Part shown: piece by piece, positions 1-6,240 of the stretch
Layout: every line of letters begins with the position of its first letter
Numbering within the stretch: the first letter of the stretch is position 1
Source of the DNA: an uncultured Butyrivibrio sp.
GTDB lineage: Bacteria > Bacillota > Clostridia > Lachnospirales > Lachnospiraceae
Length of the DNA stretch: 9,351 nucleotides
NCBI GenBank assembly: GCA_947169985.1
Contig: CAMVRW010000078.1
Coordinates: forward strand, 1-9,351
Direction: 5' to 3'
The notes under the pieces: model-generated
What the model was told of the DNA's origin: nothing
What the model saw: only the letters and a program-made list of their open reading frames with translations
Database searches by the model: none
Made by a program: the position numbers and the translations under genes

Positions 1-1037
1 GCAAAGCTAAAGCAGAATACGCCGATTCCAATAAGGAATATTGTTGAGACCTTTACACAAAAAACAAAGCCTTCCTTCACACGCTTATACAGTCCTGCGC
101 CGTAGTTGAAGGAGCAGACCGGCTGATAGCCCTGGCCAAATCCGATAAGAGCTGAGCCCATCATCAGCATGAGCCTTCCGGCAACGGACATTCCGGCGAT
201 GGCTGCATCTGAACCGATTGCACCTGCTGTTCTGTTGAGAAGTAATGTTGAAATGGCTGCAAGGCCCTGACGGAACAGGGATGGCGATCCACCGTTTATA
301 ATCTCTTTTGTATAGTGCCAGTTTATATGTACATTCTTAAGGCTCATCTTGATGTTCTCACCCTTGCTGGTTCCGATGAGAAGTACGATGAAACTGGTAA
401 ACTGTCCCATAATAGTGGCGATGGCTGCTCCTCTGACCTCCATATGGAATCCCAGTATAAGCAGTGGATCAAGAACGATGTTCATAACCGCACCGCACAT
501 AAGACCTATCATAGCGTAGACAGCTGCTCCCTGGAACCTCAGCTGATTGTTGATGACAAACTGAGCCATCATGAAGGGCGCACCGATAAGGATTATCCTC
601 ATGTAGTCCTTTGTAAACTGCAGTGTTGTTGGTGTTGCTCCCAGGAAATCTGCAATGGGCTCCACCAAAATGTTACCCATCACTGCGAAGATCACACCAA
701 CTATAAGTGCCATAGCAAAGCTGGTAGAAGCCATTTCATTGGCCTCCTTGTGATTCTCAGCCCCAAGCATTCTTGAAATGTAGTTTCCTGAGCCGTGGCC
801 AAAGAAAAATCCAAAGGCCTGAATAATAGCCATAACAGTAAACACAAGGCCTACAGAAGCTGTGGCTGCTGTGTTCACCGCCGGGTCCGATGAGACTCTG
901 GCTACAAAGAATGTGTCTGCAGTATTATATATTGCTGTTACCATCATGCTGATGATGGTTGGTACCGACAGCGAAAGTATGAGCTTTGGTACCGGCGTCT
1001 GAGTCAGGTACTCACGCCTGTTTTGTGGTTGTTTCAT
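1..1037 (-). CDS. MATE-family multidrug/cation efflux transporter, C-terminus cut off by the window edge
   Basis: The first 345 residues of an integral membrane antiporter of the MATE (NorM/DinF-like) family are present. Such proteins are usually about 450 residues, so roughly the last 100, including the final helices, lie outside the window. Reverse translation gives a start MKQPQNRREYLTQTPVPKL followed by alternating hydrophobic helices. Family signatures include an early stretch with NTADTFFVA and, near residues 185-210, LDPLLILG followed by GAAIATIMGQ, the typical MATE half-repeat motif. A GQGYQPV motif near residue 315 also fits. The ATG at 1037-1035 is preceded by AAAGGAC about nine bases upstream, which supports this start. 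By family the protein would export drugs or metabolites in exchange for Na+ or H+; the substrate cannot be read from sequence. It lies downstream of the DUF2130 gene but has its own candidate promoter. Confidence 0.93.
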   Translation of the reverse strand, partial: MKQPQNRREYLTQTPVPKLILSLSVPTIISMMVTAIYNTADTFFVARVSSDPAVNTAATASVGLVFTVMAIIQAFGFFFGHGSGNYISRMLGAENHKEANEMASTSFAMALIVGVIFAVMGNILVEPIADFLGATPTTLQFTKDYMRIILIGAPFMMAQFVINNQLRFQGAAVYAMIGLMCGAVMNIVLDPLLILGFHMEVRGAAIATIMGQFTSFIVLLIGTSKGENIKMSLKNVHINWHYTKEIINGGSPSLFRQGLAAISTLLLNRTAGAIGSDAAIAGMSVAGRLMLMMGSALIGFGQGYQPVCSFNYGAGLYKRVKEGFVFCVKVSTIFLIGIGVFCFSF

Positions 1038-1092
1038 TGGTGTTACGTCCTTTAGAGAATCCTCTTTCGTGCAATTTATTTGCGCTTAACTC

Positions 1093-1101
1093 ATCATATC
1101 A
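1093..1101 (-). promoter_or_regulatory. Candidate extended -10 promoter of the MATE gene
   Basis: On the minus strand the sequence reads TGATATGAT, a TGn-extended -10 (hexamer TATGAT at 1098-1093), about 55 bases upstream of the MATE start. A perfect TTGACA lies at 1112-1107 but only eight bases from this -10, too close to act as its -35; the correctly spaced position has a poor match. The call rests on the extended -10 alone. Confidence 0.35.
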
Positions 1102-1146
1102 CATTGTGTCAAGCGAGTTGGTCTATTTTATTGGATTGCAGCTTGA

Positions 1147-2499
1147 TTACTGCTCCTCCTTGAGGGCGTCAAACTTTGCCTTCATGGTGGGATTGTTTTT
1201 GGTCAGCTTCTTAACACTGACATCATCCACCTTGCTGTTGGCAATTCTAAGCTGGTTGTCCGAGCCAAGGAGCTCTTTCTTAACCTTTTCAAGATGCTGG
1301 ATTGTCTTGTCGATCTCCTCGATTGCATTGTCAAAGTGCTTGTGAGCAATATCGTAGTTACGACTGAAATCATCCTTGAATTTCATAAGGCTGTCTTCAA
1401 AATTGGAAATATCGATGTCCTGATTGCGGACTACAGCCAGCTCCTGCTTATAGGTCAGGGCGTTCAGGGCTGCATTACGAAGCAGGGTTATTATAGGAAT
1501 AAAGCACTGGGGACGTACCACATACATCTTGTCGTATCTGTAGGAAACGTCCACAATTCCTGCGTTGTAAAGCTCACTATCACTTTCAAGAAGGGAAACC
1601 AGAACTGCATATTCACAGTTCTTTTCCTTTCTGTCCTTATCAAGCTCCTTGAAGAAATCCTCGTTCTTGTGCTTGGTAGCTGTCTCGTCCATTTCGTTCT
1701 TCATCTCGAACATGATGGAGATCAGCTCTACGCCGTTTTCATCTGTCTCTCTATAGATATAGTCGCCCTTACTTCCGGTTCTGGCGTCATTGTCCTTTTC
1801 AAAATATGCATTCTTAAAGGCTGTGGGACGCAGCTGGTTGAACTGTATCTCACAGTGCTGCTCTAAGGTCTCACCCACCATCTTTGTAGACATCTTAGTC
1901 TTAAGGTCCTTATAGAACTCAACCTCTTTTTCCTTCTGCTCAAGAAGGATCTTGCCCCTTTCCTTCTCCTGCTGTATTGCAGCCTCCAGATCATGGGTCT
2001 TCTGATTTAGCTCGATCTCAGTGGCATGAGCCTTCTCATTAAGCTCATTCAGCTGGGCATTCTTTTCATCCTCAACCTTCTTAACAGCCTCCATGACAGC
2101 GAGCTTTTGCTTATCGTCTACGGATTTCAGTTCCAATGAAAGCTTCGTGTTCTGCTCCTGAGCCTTTCGAAGTTCCTCTTTTAGCGCCTCAATATCCTGA
2201 GCCTGTTTCTCCTTCAGGTCGCCCAGTTCCTTAACTCTGCCTTCCTTCAGGCTCTCAATTTCCTTAGCCCGCTCCTCAAGCTCTTTTTCGTACTGTTCCT
2301 TGGTCCTGAGTGTAATCTCATTTTCCTTCGCAGAGATCTCAAGGGCATGCTTCTCCTCCAGATGCCTTTGAAGCTCTGTGGTGCGCATGTTCAGGTCTTT
2401 TTCAAACTCCTTATCCCTGATCTGCTGAACAATTGAGCTCAGCTCTGTATCATCTACTGTAAATGCCTGCCCGCAATGAGGGCACTTCAGTTCTGCCAT
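1147..2499 (-). CDS. DUF2130 domain protein: long coiled coil plus putative PD-(D/E)XK nuclease-like fold
   Basis: A 450-residue cytoplasmic protein matching the DUF2130 family. Residues 1-15 contain a single CPHC knuckle (C6, C9). Residues about 25-200 are a highly charged Glu/Lys coiled coil with heptad-like repeats. Residues about 205-340 form the conserved globular domain, starting near GETLEQHCE (209-217). Within it, GDY (D246) and FEMK (E265-x-K267) are spaced like the D...ExK active site of the PD-(D/E)XK nuclease superfamily, with E213 or E217 as a possible leading acidic residue. The tail (about 365-412) is again helical and charged. No transmembrane segment or signal peptide is seen. 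The ATG at 2499 is preceded by GGGAGG at good spacing. The cellular role is not established: a nuclease or DNA-end function is inference from the motif. It follows the XRE gene but is separated from it by a terminator. Confidence 0.9.
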   Translation of the reverse strand: MAELKCPHCGQAFTVDDTELSSIVQQIRDKEFEKDLNMRTTELQRHLEEKHALEISAKENEITLRTKEQYEKELEERAKEIESLKEGRVKELGDLKEKQAQDIEALKEELRKAQEQNTKLSLELKSVDDKQKLAVMEAVKKVEDEKNAQLNELNEKAHATEIELNQKTHDLEAAIQQEKERGKILLEQKEKEVEFYKDLKTKMSTKMVGETLEQHCEIQFNQLRPTAFKNAYFEKDNDARTGSKGDYIYRETDENGVELISIMFEMKNEMDETATKHKNEDFFKELDKDRKEKNCEYAVLVSLLESDSELYNAGIVDVSYRYDKMYVVRPQCFIPIITLLRNAALNALTYKQELAVVRNQDIDISNFEDSLMKFKDDFSRNYDIAHKHFDNAIEEIDKTIQHLEKVKKELLGSDNQLRIANSKVDDVSVKKLTKNNPTMKAKFDALKEEQ

Positions 2500-2530
2500 A
2501 TGTAATACCTCCCATAACCCCTATTAGCCT

Positions 2531-2536
2531 ATTTTA
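2531..2536 (-). promoter_or_regulatory. Weak candidate -10 for the DUF2130 gene
   Basis: On the minus strand TAAAAT (one mismatch to TATAAT) lies about 31 bases upstream of the DUF2130 start, just after the terminator of the XRE gene. No convincing -35 is seen at 16-18 bases. It is proposed mainly because the terminator between the two genes implies that the downstream gene needs its own promoter. Confidence 0.25.
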
Positions 2537-2549
2537 TCAGAAATTGCAT

Positions 2550-2588
2550 AAAAAAACAGCGAGGACCTTTATTCGCAGTCCCCACTGT
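2550..2588 (-). terminator. Intrinsic terminator of the XRE gene (minus strand)
   Basis: In minus-strand RNA the arm ACAGUGGGGAC (2588-2578) pairs with GUCCUCGCUGU (2566-2556) across an 11-base loop. The 11-bp stem includes two G-U wobbles and runs straight into seven U residues (2556-2550). In plus-strand RNA the wobble pairs become A-C mismatches and no U-run follows, so the element works only for minus-strand transcripts. It begins ten bases past the XRE stop codon. Confidence 0.85.
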
Positions 2589-2597
2589 CTCTGGTTT

Positions 2598-3101
2598 TTA
2601 TCTAAGCTGATTAAGTTTGGATTTATCAATCTTGCCATCGGCGATGGTGCTGGCAACCCACAATTTGAGTGATTCTACTGTAAGGTCGATCTGATCCAGC
2701 TGCTTCTGGATGTTGACAAAGTCCGGCAATTCATCATCCGAGATTATGCCGTCTGCTGTGATATCTATGAGACGATTTTTTTGCGCGTCCAGGGAATTAA
2801 GCGCAGCAAGCATCCCCAGAACTATCTCGGATAGAGAAGAGGATTTTACTTCAGGTACAGAGTCTTTTCCGATGCGGCACTCGTGAGTGCAATAGTAGTT
2901 GCAAAGCTCAGGCTTTTTGTAAGCCGCTGCCATGTCTACAACATCTTCAGGTACAACTGCTGTCTTGTCGGTCTCAAGCTTTTCAAGCCTGCTCTCAGAA
3001 ATGGTTCCTATAAGCTCACTGGCCTGTGCTCTAGTGAGACCTGCTTCCTCCCTTGCTTCAAAATAGATGTTCTTGTTTTCTTTAATTGATTTTTTCCCCA
3101 T
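2598..3101 (-). CDS. XRE-type helix-turn-helix protein with a CX3CX3C cluster
   Basis: A 167-residue soluble protein. Residues about 9-62 look like an XRE/Cro helix-turn-helix: a first helix around NIYFEAREEAGLTRAQASELIG, then SESRLEKLETDK as the recognition region, then a closing helix. Immediately after it is CNYYCTHEC (C67, C71, C75), a cysteine cluster that could bind metal or form disulfides. Residues about 85-165 are predicted helical and resemble an oligomerisation tail. The target operator is unknown. The ATG at 3101 has GGAG about nine bases upstream. Only 21 bases separate it from the phosphoribosyltransferase-like gene, so the two are probably cotranscribed, and a strong terminator follows. 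DNA binding is inferred from the domain; I recognise the architecture as common in Lachnospiraceae but know no assigned function. Confidence 0.85.
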   Translation of the reverse strand: MGKKSIKENKNIYFEAREEAGLTRAQASELIGTISESRLEKLETDKTAVVPEDVVDMAAAYKKPELCNYYCTHECRIGKDSVPEVKSSSLSEIVLGMLAALNSLDAQKNRLIDITADGIISDDELPDFVNIQKQLDQIDLTVESLKLWVASTIADGKIDKSKLNQLR

Positions 3102-3122
3102 TACAAAACTCCGGTATATTTT

Positions 3123-3767
3123 TTACTTTAGTACGCTGTATCCGAAGCTGTTAACCAGAGCATCTATCGGTGTGCCATTCTTGCAAAGAGGACACTCTGC
3201 CGGTGGATAGGACTGATAATTTGGAATCTCTTCAGGATGGAATACTGAGATAACAGGAATTCCCTCCACTTCCTTTACCGCGCTGAAGATAGCGCAGGCT
3301 CCGGATATATTAGCGCCATAATAACGAACTCCGTCCATGAGTCCCTCTAAGGTAAGACCTGTAGCCAGGGAGCCCATAAGGATAAGTACATGTTTGCCAC
3401 GGATGGCGAGCTGCAGATTATCTCTAAAGATGATCTGACCATTTGGTGCATACTCAGGCGCAAGGACGTAAACCGTGCGGTGAGCATTGTAATTCAGAAC
3501 CCCGGCTCTTGTGAGTTCCTCAGCAAGATAGGTTCCGATAACTTCAGTTCCGTCTGCACAGACTATGGTATCCACAGGAGTGGAAATAGTGTAATGCATG
3601 GCAAGAATTGTTGCTACACCGTGAGCCTCACTGCAACGGGTCTTCATGGTCCCGAGCTCCATGTAATTTGTTATGTGAGAATGGGTTGTAGCGTAGTGGC
3701 CCGGTATAATCTTAAGAGCCACATTCGAATTCATAGAAGCTGGTATCTTGGTGTATTCTGATAGCAT
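3123..3767 (-). CDS. Orotate-phosphoribosyltransferase-like protein with a degenerate PRPP-binding loop
   Basis: A 214-residue protein with the layout of type I phosphoribosyltransferases related to PyrE. An N-terminal hood (about 1-50) is followed by a Rossmann-like core with VDTIVCADGTEVIG (65-78), a dimer-hood segment, a PRPP-loop position at GKHVLILMGSLATGLTL (124-140) and SAVKEVEGIPVISVFH (162-177). The tail carries ECPLCKNGTP (191-200), like the CPLC tail of many bacterial OPRTs. Catalytic family members have two acidic residues in the loop (hydrophobics-DD-x-x-TGGT); here these are Met131-Gly132. Orotate activity is therefore uncertain, and a ligand-binding or regulatory role is possible. 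The open frame runs upstream to 3968, but those 67 residues lie inside ddh; the ATG at 3767 has AAGGGGGA at good spacing and an extended -10 just upstream. It is probably cotranscribed with the XRE gene. Confidence 0.8.
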   Translation of the reverse strand: MLSEYTKIPASMNSNVALKIIPGHYATTHSHITNYMELGTMKTRCSEAHGVATILAMHYTISTPVDTIVCADGTEVIGTYLAEELTRAGVLNYNAHRTVYVLAPEYAPNGQIIFRDNLQLAIRGKHVLILMGSLATGLTLEGLMDGVRYYGANISGACAIFSAVKEVEGIPVISVFHPEEIPNYQSYPPAECPLCKNGTPIDALVNSFGYSVLK

Positions 3768-3791
3768 ACCCAAATCCCCCTTTTTTCTTAA

Positions 3792-3800
3792 ATTATACCA
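3792..3800 (-). promoter_or_regulatory. Extended -10 promoter for the phosphoribosyltransferase-like / XRE pair
   Basis: The minus strand reads TGGTATAAT, a perfect TATAAT (3797-3792) with a TG extension, 24 bases upstream of the ATG. A recognisable -35 is missing at 16-18 bases, as is usual for extended -10 promoters. It sits in the 79-base gap after the ddh stop codon. No clear hairpin terminator for ddh was seen there, so some readthrough from ddh is likely as well. Confidence 0.55.
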
Positions 3801-3846
3801 TGTATCGTGAAATTTTAGCCTATTTTTTGACGGAATTATGAAATTT

Positions 3847-4833
3847 TTACAGAAGGTGTGCTCTGAGTTCTTCGCCGCTTTGACTTGAAAGGTAAGCTGG
3901 TGGAATATCAAGCATTGTCTTGCAGCCCTTAGCGCCTTCTTCGTGCATTCTCTGAGCTGCCCTTGCAACAGCTACCAGTACGCTTGTGGTGAACTCAGGG
4001 TTTGAATCAAGCTTTAAGCTGTATTCAATGATGTGATTGTGCTCCTTATCTGCGCCAGTCTTTCCACTTCTGAAAACAAAGCCGCCATGAGCCATTCCGC
4101 TGTGGTTCTTAAGAAGCTCTTCTTCGCTGATGAAGTGAACGGTTGTGTCATAGTCTGCGAAATAGTTTGGCATCTCCTTGATCTCTTTTTCTACGGCCGC
4201 AGCATCAGCGCCTTCCTCTAGAACAACGAAGCACTCTCTTGTGTGCTTGTCCCTAGTGGTGAGCTCAGGATTCTTACCACTTCTTACAGCTTCCAGAGCA
4301 CTCTCTACAGGGATTGTGTACTGCTTGGCATTCTTTACGCCCTTAACTCTTCTGATGGCATCTGAATGTCCCTGGGATACGCCCTTACCCCAGAATGTGT
4401 AATCATTTCCCTCAGGAAGAATGGCATTGGAGTAAACTCTTGCAAGTGAGAACATTCCCGGATCCCAACCACAGGAGATGACAGCGATCTTGCCAGCTTC
4501 CTTGGCAGCAGCATCTACGTTTGCAAAATGCTCAGGAATTCTAGCGTGAGTGTCAAAGCTGTCGACAACGTTGAAAAGCTTAGCGTATTGAGGTGTCTGA
4601 ACCGGCAGATCTGTAGCACTTCCGCCGCAAAGAATCATTACGTCTATCTTATCTTTCCAGTTCTCAACATCATTGGTGGAGACAACAGGAACACCACTTG
4701 TTTTAATAGTAAGCGAAGATGGATCTCTTCTTGTAAAAACAGCTACCAGCTCCATATCAGGTGCTGCAGCCACTGCAAGCTCTACGCCCTTGCCCAGGTT
4801 TCCGTAACCCAGAATACCGATTCTAATGCTCAT
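3847..4833 (-). CDS. ddh: meso-Diaminopimelate D-dehydrogenase
   Basis: A 328-residue cytoplasmic NADP-dependent enzyme that makes meso-2,6-diaminopimelate from tetrahydrodipicolinate, ammonia and NADPH in one step, bypassing the acylated intermediates of lysine and peptidoglycan precursor synthesis. The length is close to the roughly 320 residues of the Corynebacterium glutamicum enzyme, and alignment from memory is close throughout. Visible features are the dinucleotide-binding GYGNLG (9-14), FTRRD with R35/R36 for the NADP phosphate, CGGSATD (69-75), DSFDTH (91-96), CGWDPGMFS (121-129), W148 and GVSQGHSDAIRR (151-162) in the substrate site, MPNYF (221-225) and GMAHGG (246-251). The ATG at 4833 is preceded by AGGAGG (4848-4843) nine bases away. 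It is transcribed divergently from the metY-like gene. Both genes draw on aspartate-semialdehyde. Confidence 0.97.
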   Translation of the reverse strand: MSIRIGILGYGNLGKGVELAVAAAPDMELVAVFTRRDPSSLTIKTSGVPVVSTNDVENWKDKIDVMILCGGSATDLPVQTPQYAKLFNVVDSFDTHARIPEHFANVDAAAKEAGKIAVISCGWDPGMFSLARVYSNAILPEGNDYTFWGKGVSQGHSDAIRRVKGVKNAKQYTIPVESALEAVRSGKNPELTTRDKHTRECFVVLEEGADAAAVEKEIKEMPNYFADYDTTVHFISEEELLKNHSGMAHGGFVFRSGKTGADKEHNHIIEYSLKLDSNPEFTTSVLVAVARAAQRMHEEGAKGCKTMLDIPPAYLSSQSGEELRAHLL

Positions 4834-4875
4834 TTTCTTCTTCCTCCTATTACTACGTGTTTACAATTTGAAAGT

Positions 4876-4884
4876 ATTATACCA
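4876..4884 (-). promoter_or_regulatory. Extended -10 promoter of ddh
   Basis: The minus strand reads TGGTATAAT, with TATAAT at 4881-4876, giving an expected start point about 35 bases upstream of the ddh ATG. The -35 position (about 4899-4904) has a poor match and overlaps the -10 of the divergent metY-like promoter. Confidence 0.55.
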
Positions 4885-4899
4885 TTACATGCAATATAG

Positions 4900-4908
4900 T
4901 GATATAAT
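4900..4908 (+). promoter_or_regulatory. Extended -10 promoter of the metY-nad operon
   Basis: The plus strand reads TGATATAAT with a perfect TATAAT at 4903-4908, followed by a predicted leader of only about 35 bases to the ATG at 4951. The -35 region (about 4880-4885) matches poorly and overlaps the -10 of the ddh promoter. The leader is too short for a SAM riboswitch or T-box. Confidence 0.55.
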
Positions 4909-4950
4909 CGTCAAAAAGCTTAAGAATAAGGAACATACGGAGGAAATAAA

Positions 4951-6225
4951 ATGAGTCAGGGAATTGGCACAAGATGTGTTCAGGCCGGATACACTCCAGG
5001 AAACGGAGAACCAAGGCAGATACCCATCATTCAGTCCACTACTTTCAAATATGATACCAGTGAGGACATGGGAAAATTATTTGATCTGGAGGCTTCAGGG
5101 TATTTCTACACCAGACTTCAGAATCCGACTAACGATCACGTTGCAGCCAAGATAGCTGCTCTTGAGGGTGGATGTGCAGCAATGCTTACTTCTTCAGGAC
5201 AGGCAGCAAACTTTTTTGCACTCTTTAATATCTGTGAGTGCGGAAGCCACATTGTGGCATCTTCATCAATCTATGGAGGAACCTTTAATCTCATCGCTGT
5301 TACCATGGCGAAGATGGGAATAGAAGTTACCTTTGTCTCACCTACAGCTTCAGATGAAGAGCTGGACGCAGCCTTCAAGGACAACACAAGGGCAGTCTTT
5401 GGGGAGACAATTGCAAACCCTGCACTGACAGTTCTTGATATTGAGAAATTTGCCAATGCTGCTCACAGGCATGGAGTTCCACTTGTTGTAGACAACACTT
5501 TCCCAACACCTGTTAACTGCAGACCTATCGAGTGGGGAGCAGATATAGTTACACATTCAACCACCAAGTATATGGACGGTCACGGAGCTGCTGTTGGTGG
5601 AGCTATCGTGGATTCAGGAAAGTTCGACTGGATGGCTCATGCAGACAAGTTCCCTGGACTTACACAGCCAGATGATTCCTATCACGGAATCGTTTATGCT
5701 GAGAAATTTGGCAAAGAAGGCGCTTTCATCACAAAAGCTACAGCCCAGCTTATGCGTGACTTTGGTTGTATACAGTCACCACAGAATGCATTTCTTTTGA
5801 ATCTGGGTCTTGAGTCCCTTCATGTGAGAATGCCTCGCCATGTTGAGAACGGCCTTGCTGTTGCAAAGTTCCTTCAGCAGCAGGAGCAGGTTGCAAAGGT
5901 TAGCTATCCTGGACTTGAGAGCGATCCATATTACGAGATTGCCAAGAAGTACATGCCAAATGGCGGATGCGGAGTAGTTTCCTTCGAACTTAAGGGCGGA
6001 AGGGCCGCTGCTGAGAGCTTTATGAAAAAGCTTAAGCTTGCAGCCATTGAAACCCACGTTGCAGACGCAAGAACCTGTTGCCTGAATCCTGCCACATCAA
6101 CTCACCGTCAGATGACAGATGAACAGCTTCTTGAAGCTGGAATCCCTGCAGGTCTTGTAAGAATGAGCTGTGGTCTTGAGGACAAGGAAGACCTGATCGC
6201 AGACATTGCAAATGCGTTGAAATAA
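4951..6225 (+). CDS. metY: O-acetylhomoserine sulfhydrylase (aminocarboxypropyltransferase), PLP-dependent
   Basis: A 424-residue enzyme of the Cys/Met metabolism PLP family, subgroup O-acetylhomoserine sulfhydrylase, which makes homocysteine from O-acetylhomoserine and sulfide (direct sulfhydrylation). Visible motifs are YTRLQNPT (53-60, Tyr and Arg that reach the neighbouring subunit's PLP phosphate), TSSGQAA (80-86), DNTFPTP (181-187, with D181 holding the PLP ring nitrogen), STTKYMDGHG (203-212, with K206 as the Schiff-base lysine) and the C-terminal RMSCGLED. The length fits MetY (about 420-440) better than MetB or MetC (about 380). Acceptance of O-succinyl- or O-phosphohomoserine, or of O-acetylserine, cannot be excluded from sequence. 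GGAGG (4939-4943) stands seven bases before the ATG. The stop codon overlaps the ribosome site of the next gene, so it heads an operon with the NAD genes. Confidence 0.94.
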   Translation: MSQGIGTRCVQAGYTPGNGEPRQIPIIQSTTFKYDTSEDMGKLFDLEASGYFYTRLQNPTNDHVAAKIAALEGGCAAMLTSSGQAANFFALFNICECGSHIVASSSIYGGTFNLIAVTMAKMGIEVTFVSPTASDEELDAAFKDNTRAVFGETIANPALTVLDIEKFANAAHRHGVPLVVDNTFPTPVNCRPIEWGADIVTHSTTKYMDGHGAAVGGAIVDSGKFDWMAHADKFPGLTQPDDSYHGIVYAEKFGKEGAFITKATAQLMRDFGCIQSPQNAFLLNLGLESLHVRMPRHVENGLAVAKFLQQQEQVAKVSYPGLESDPYYEIAKKYMPNGGCGVVSFELKGGRAAAESFMKKLKLAAIETHVADARTCCLNPATSTHRQMTDEQLLEAGIPAGLVRMSCGLEDKEDLIADIANALK

Positions 6226-6240
6226 GGAGTAAATGCAGTG
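6225..6240 (+). promoter_or_regulatory. Ribosome site overlapping the metY stop, fixing a GTG start
   Basis: The stop TAA (6223-6225) runs into GGAG (6226-6229), eight bases before GTG at 6238. An ATG at 6233 is closer but in another frame and closes after five codons (TAG at 6248-6250). No in-frame ATG fits the N-terminal IGIVFG strand, so GTG is the likely start and translation is probably coupled to metY. Confidence 0.75.

Noticed and set aside
315..776. 153-residue plus-strand open frame opposite the MATE gene
   Set aside because: It is a shadow of the transporter: Cys/His-rich low-quality sequence, no ribosome site and no domain.
1107..1112. Perfect TTGACA on the minus strand as -35 of the MATE promoter
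   Set aside because: The nearest good -10 (TATGAT) is only eight bases away, and at 16-18 bases there is no acceptable -10.
1294..1866. 190-residue plus-strand open frame opposite the DUF2130 gene
   Set aside because: The hydrophobic sequence is the expected complement of a Glu/Lys-rich coiled coil. It has no ribosome site and overlaps a confident gene entirely.
2470..2490. Zinc ribbon at the N-terminus of the DUF2130 protein
   Set aside because: Only one CPHC knuckle is present; the second Cys pair needed for a zinc ribbon is missing within the protein's first 200 residues.
3801..3846. Terminator after ddh
   Set aside because: The repeated TGAAATTTT segments here are direct repeats, not inverted, and no stable hairpin with a U run was found on the minus strand.
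3768..3968. Longer N-terminus (67 residues) for the phosphoribosyltransferase-like protein
   Set aside because: This stretch lies largely inside ddh in another frame and has no family resemblance. The ATG at 3767 has a strong ribosome site and a promoter just upstream.
4909..4950. SAM riboswitch or T-box in the leader of the metY-like gene
   Set aside because: The leader from the predicted start point is only about 35 bases, far too short, and no terminator hairpin is present.
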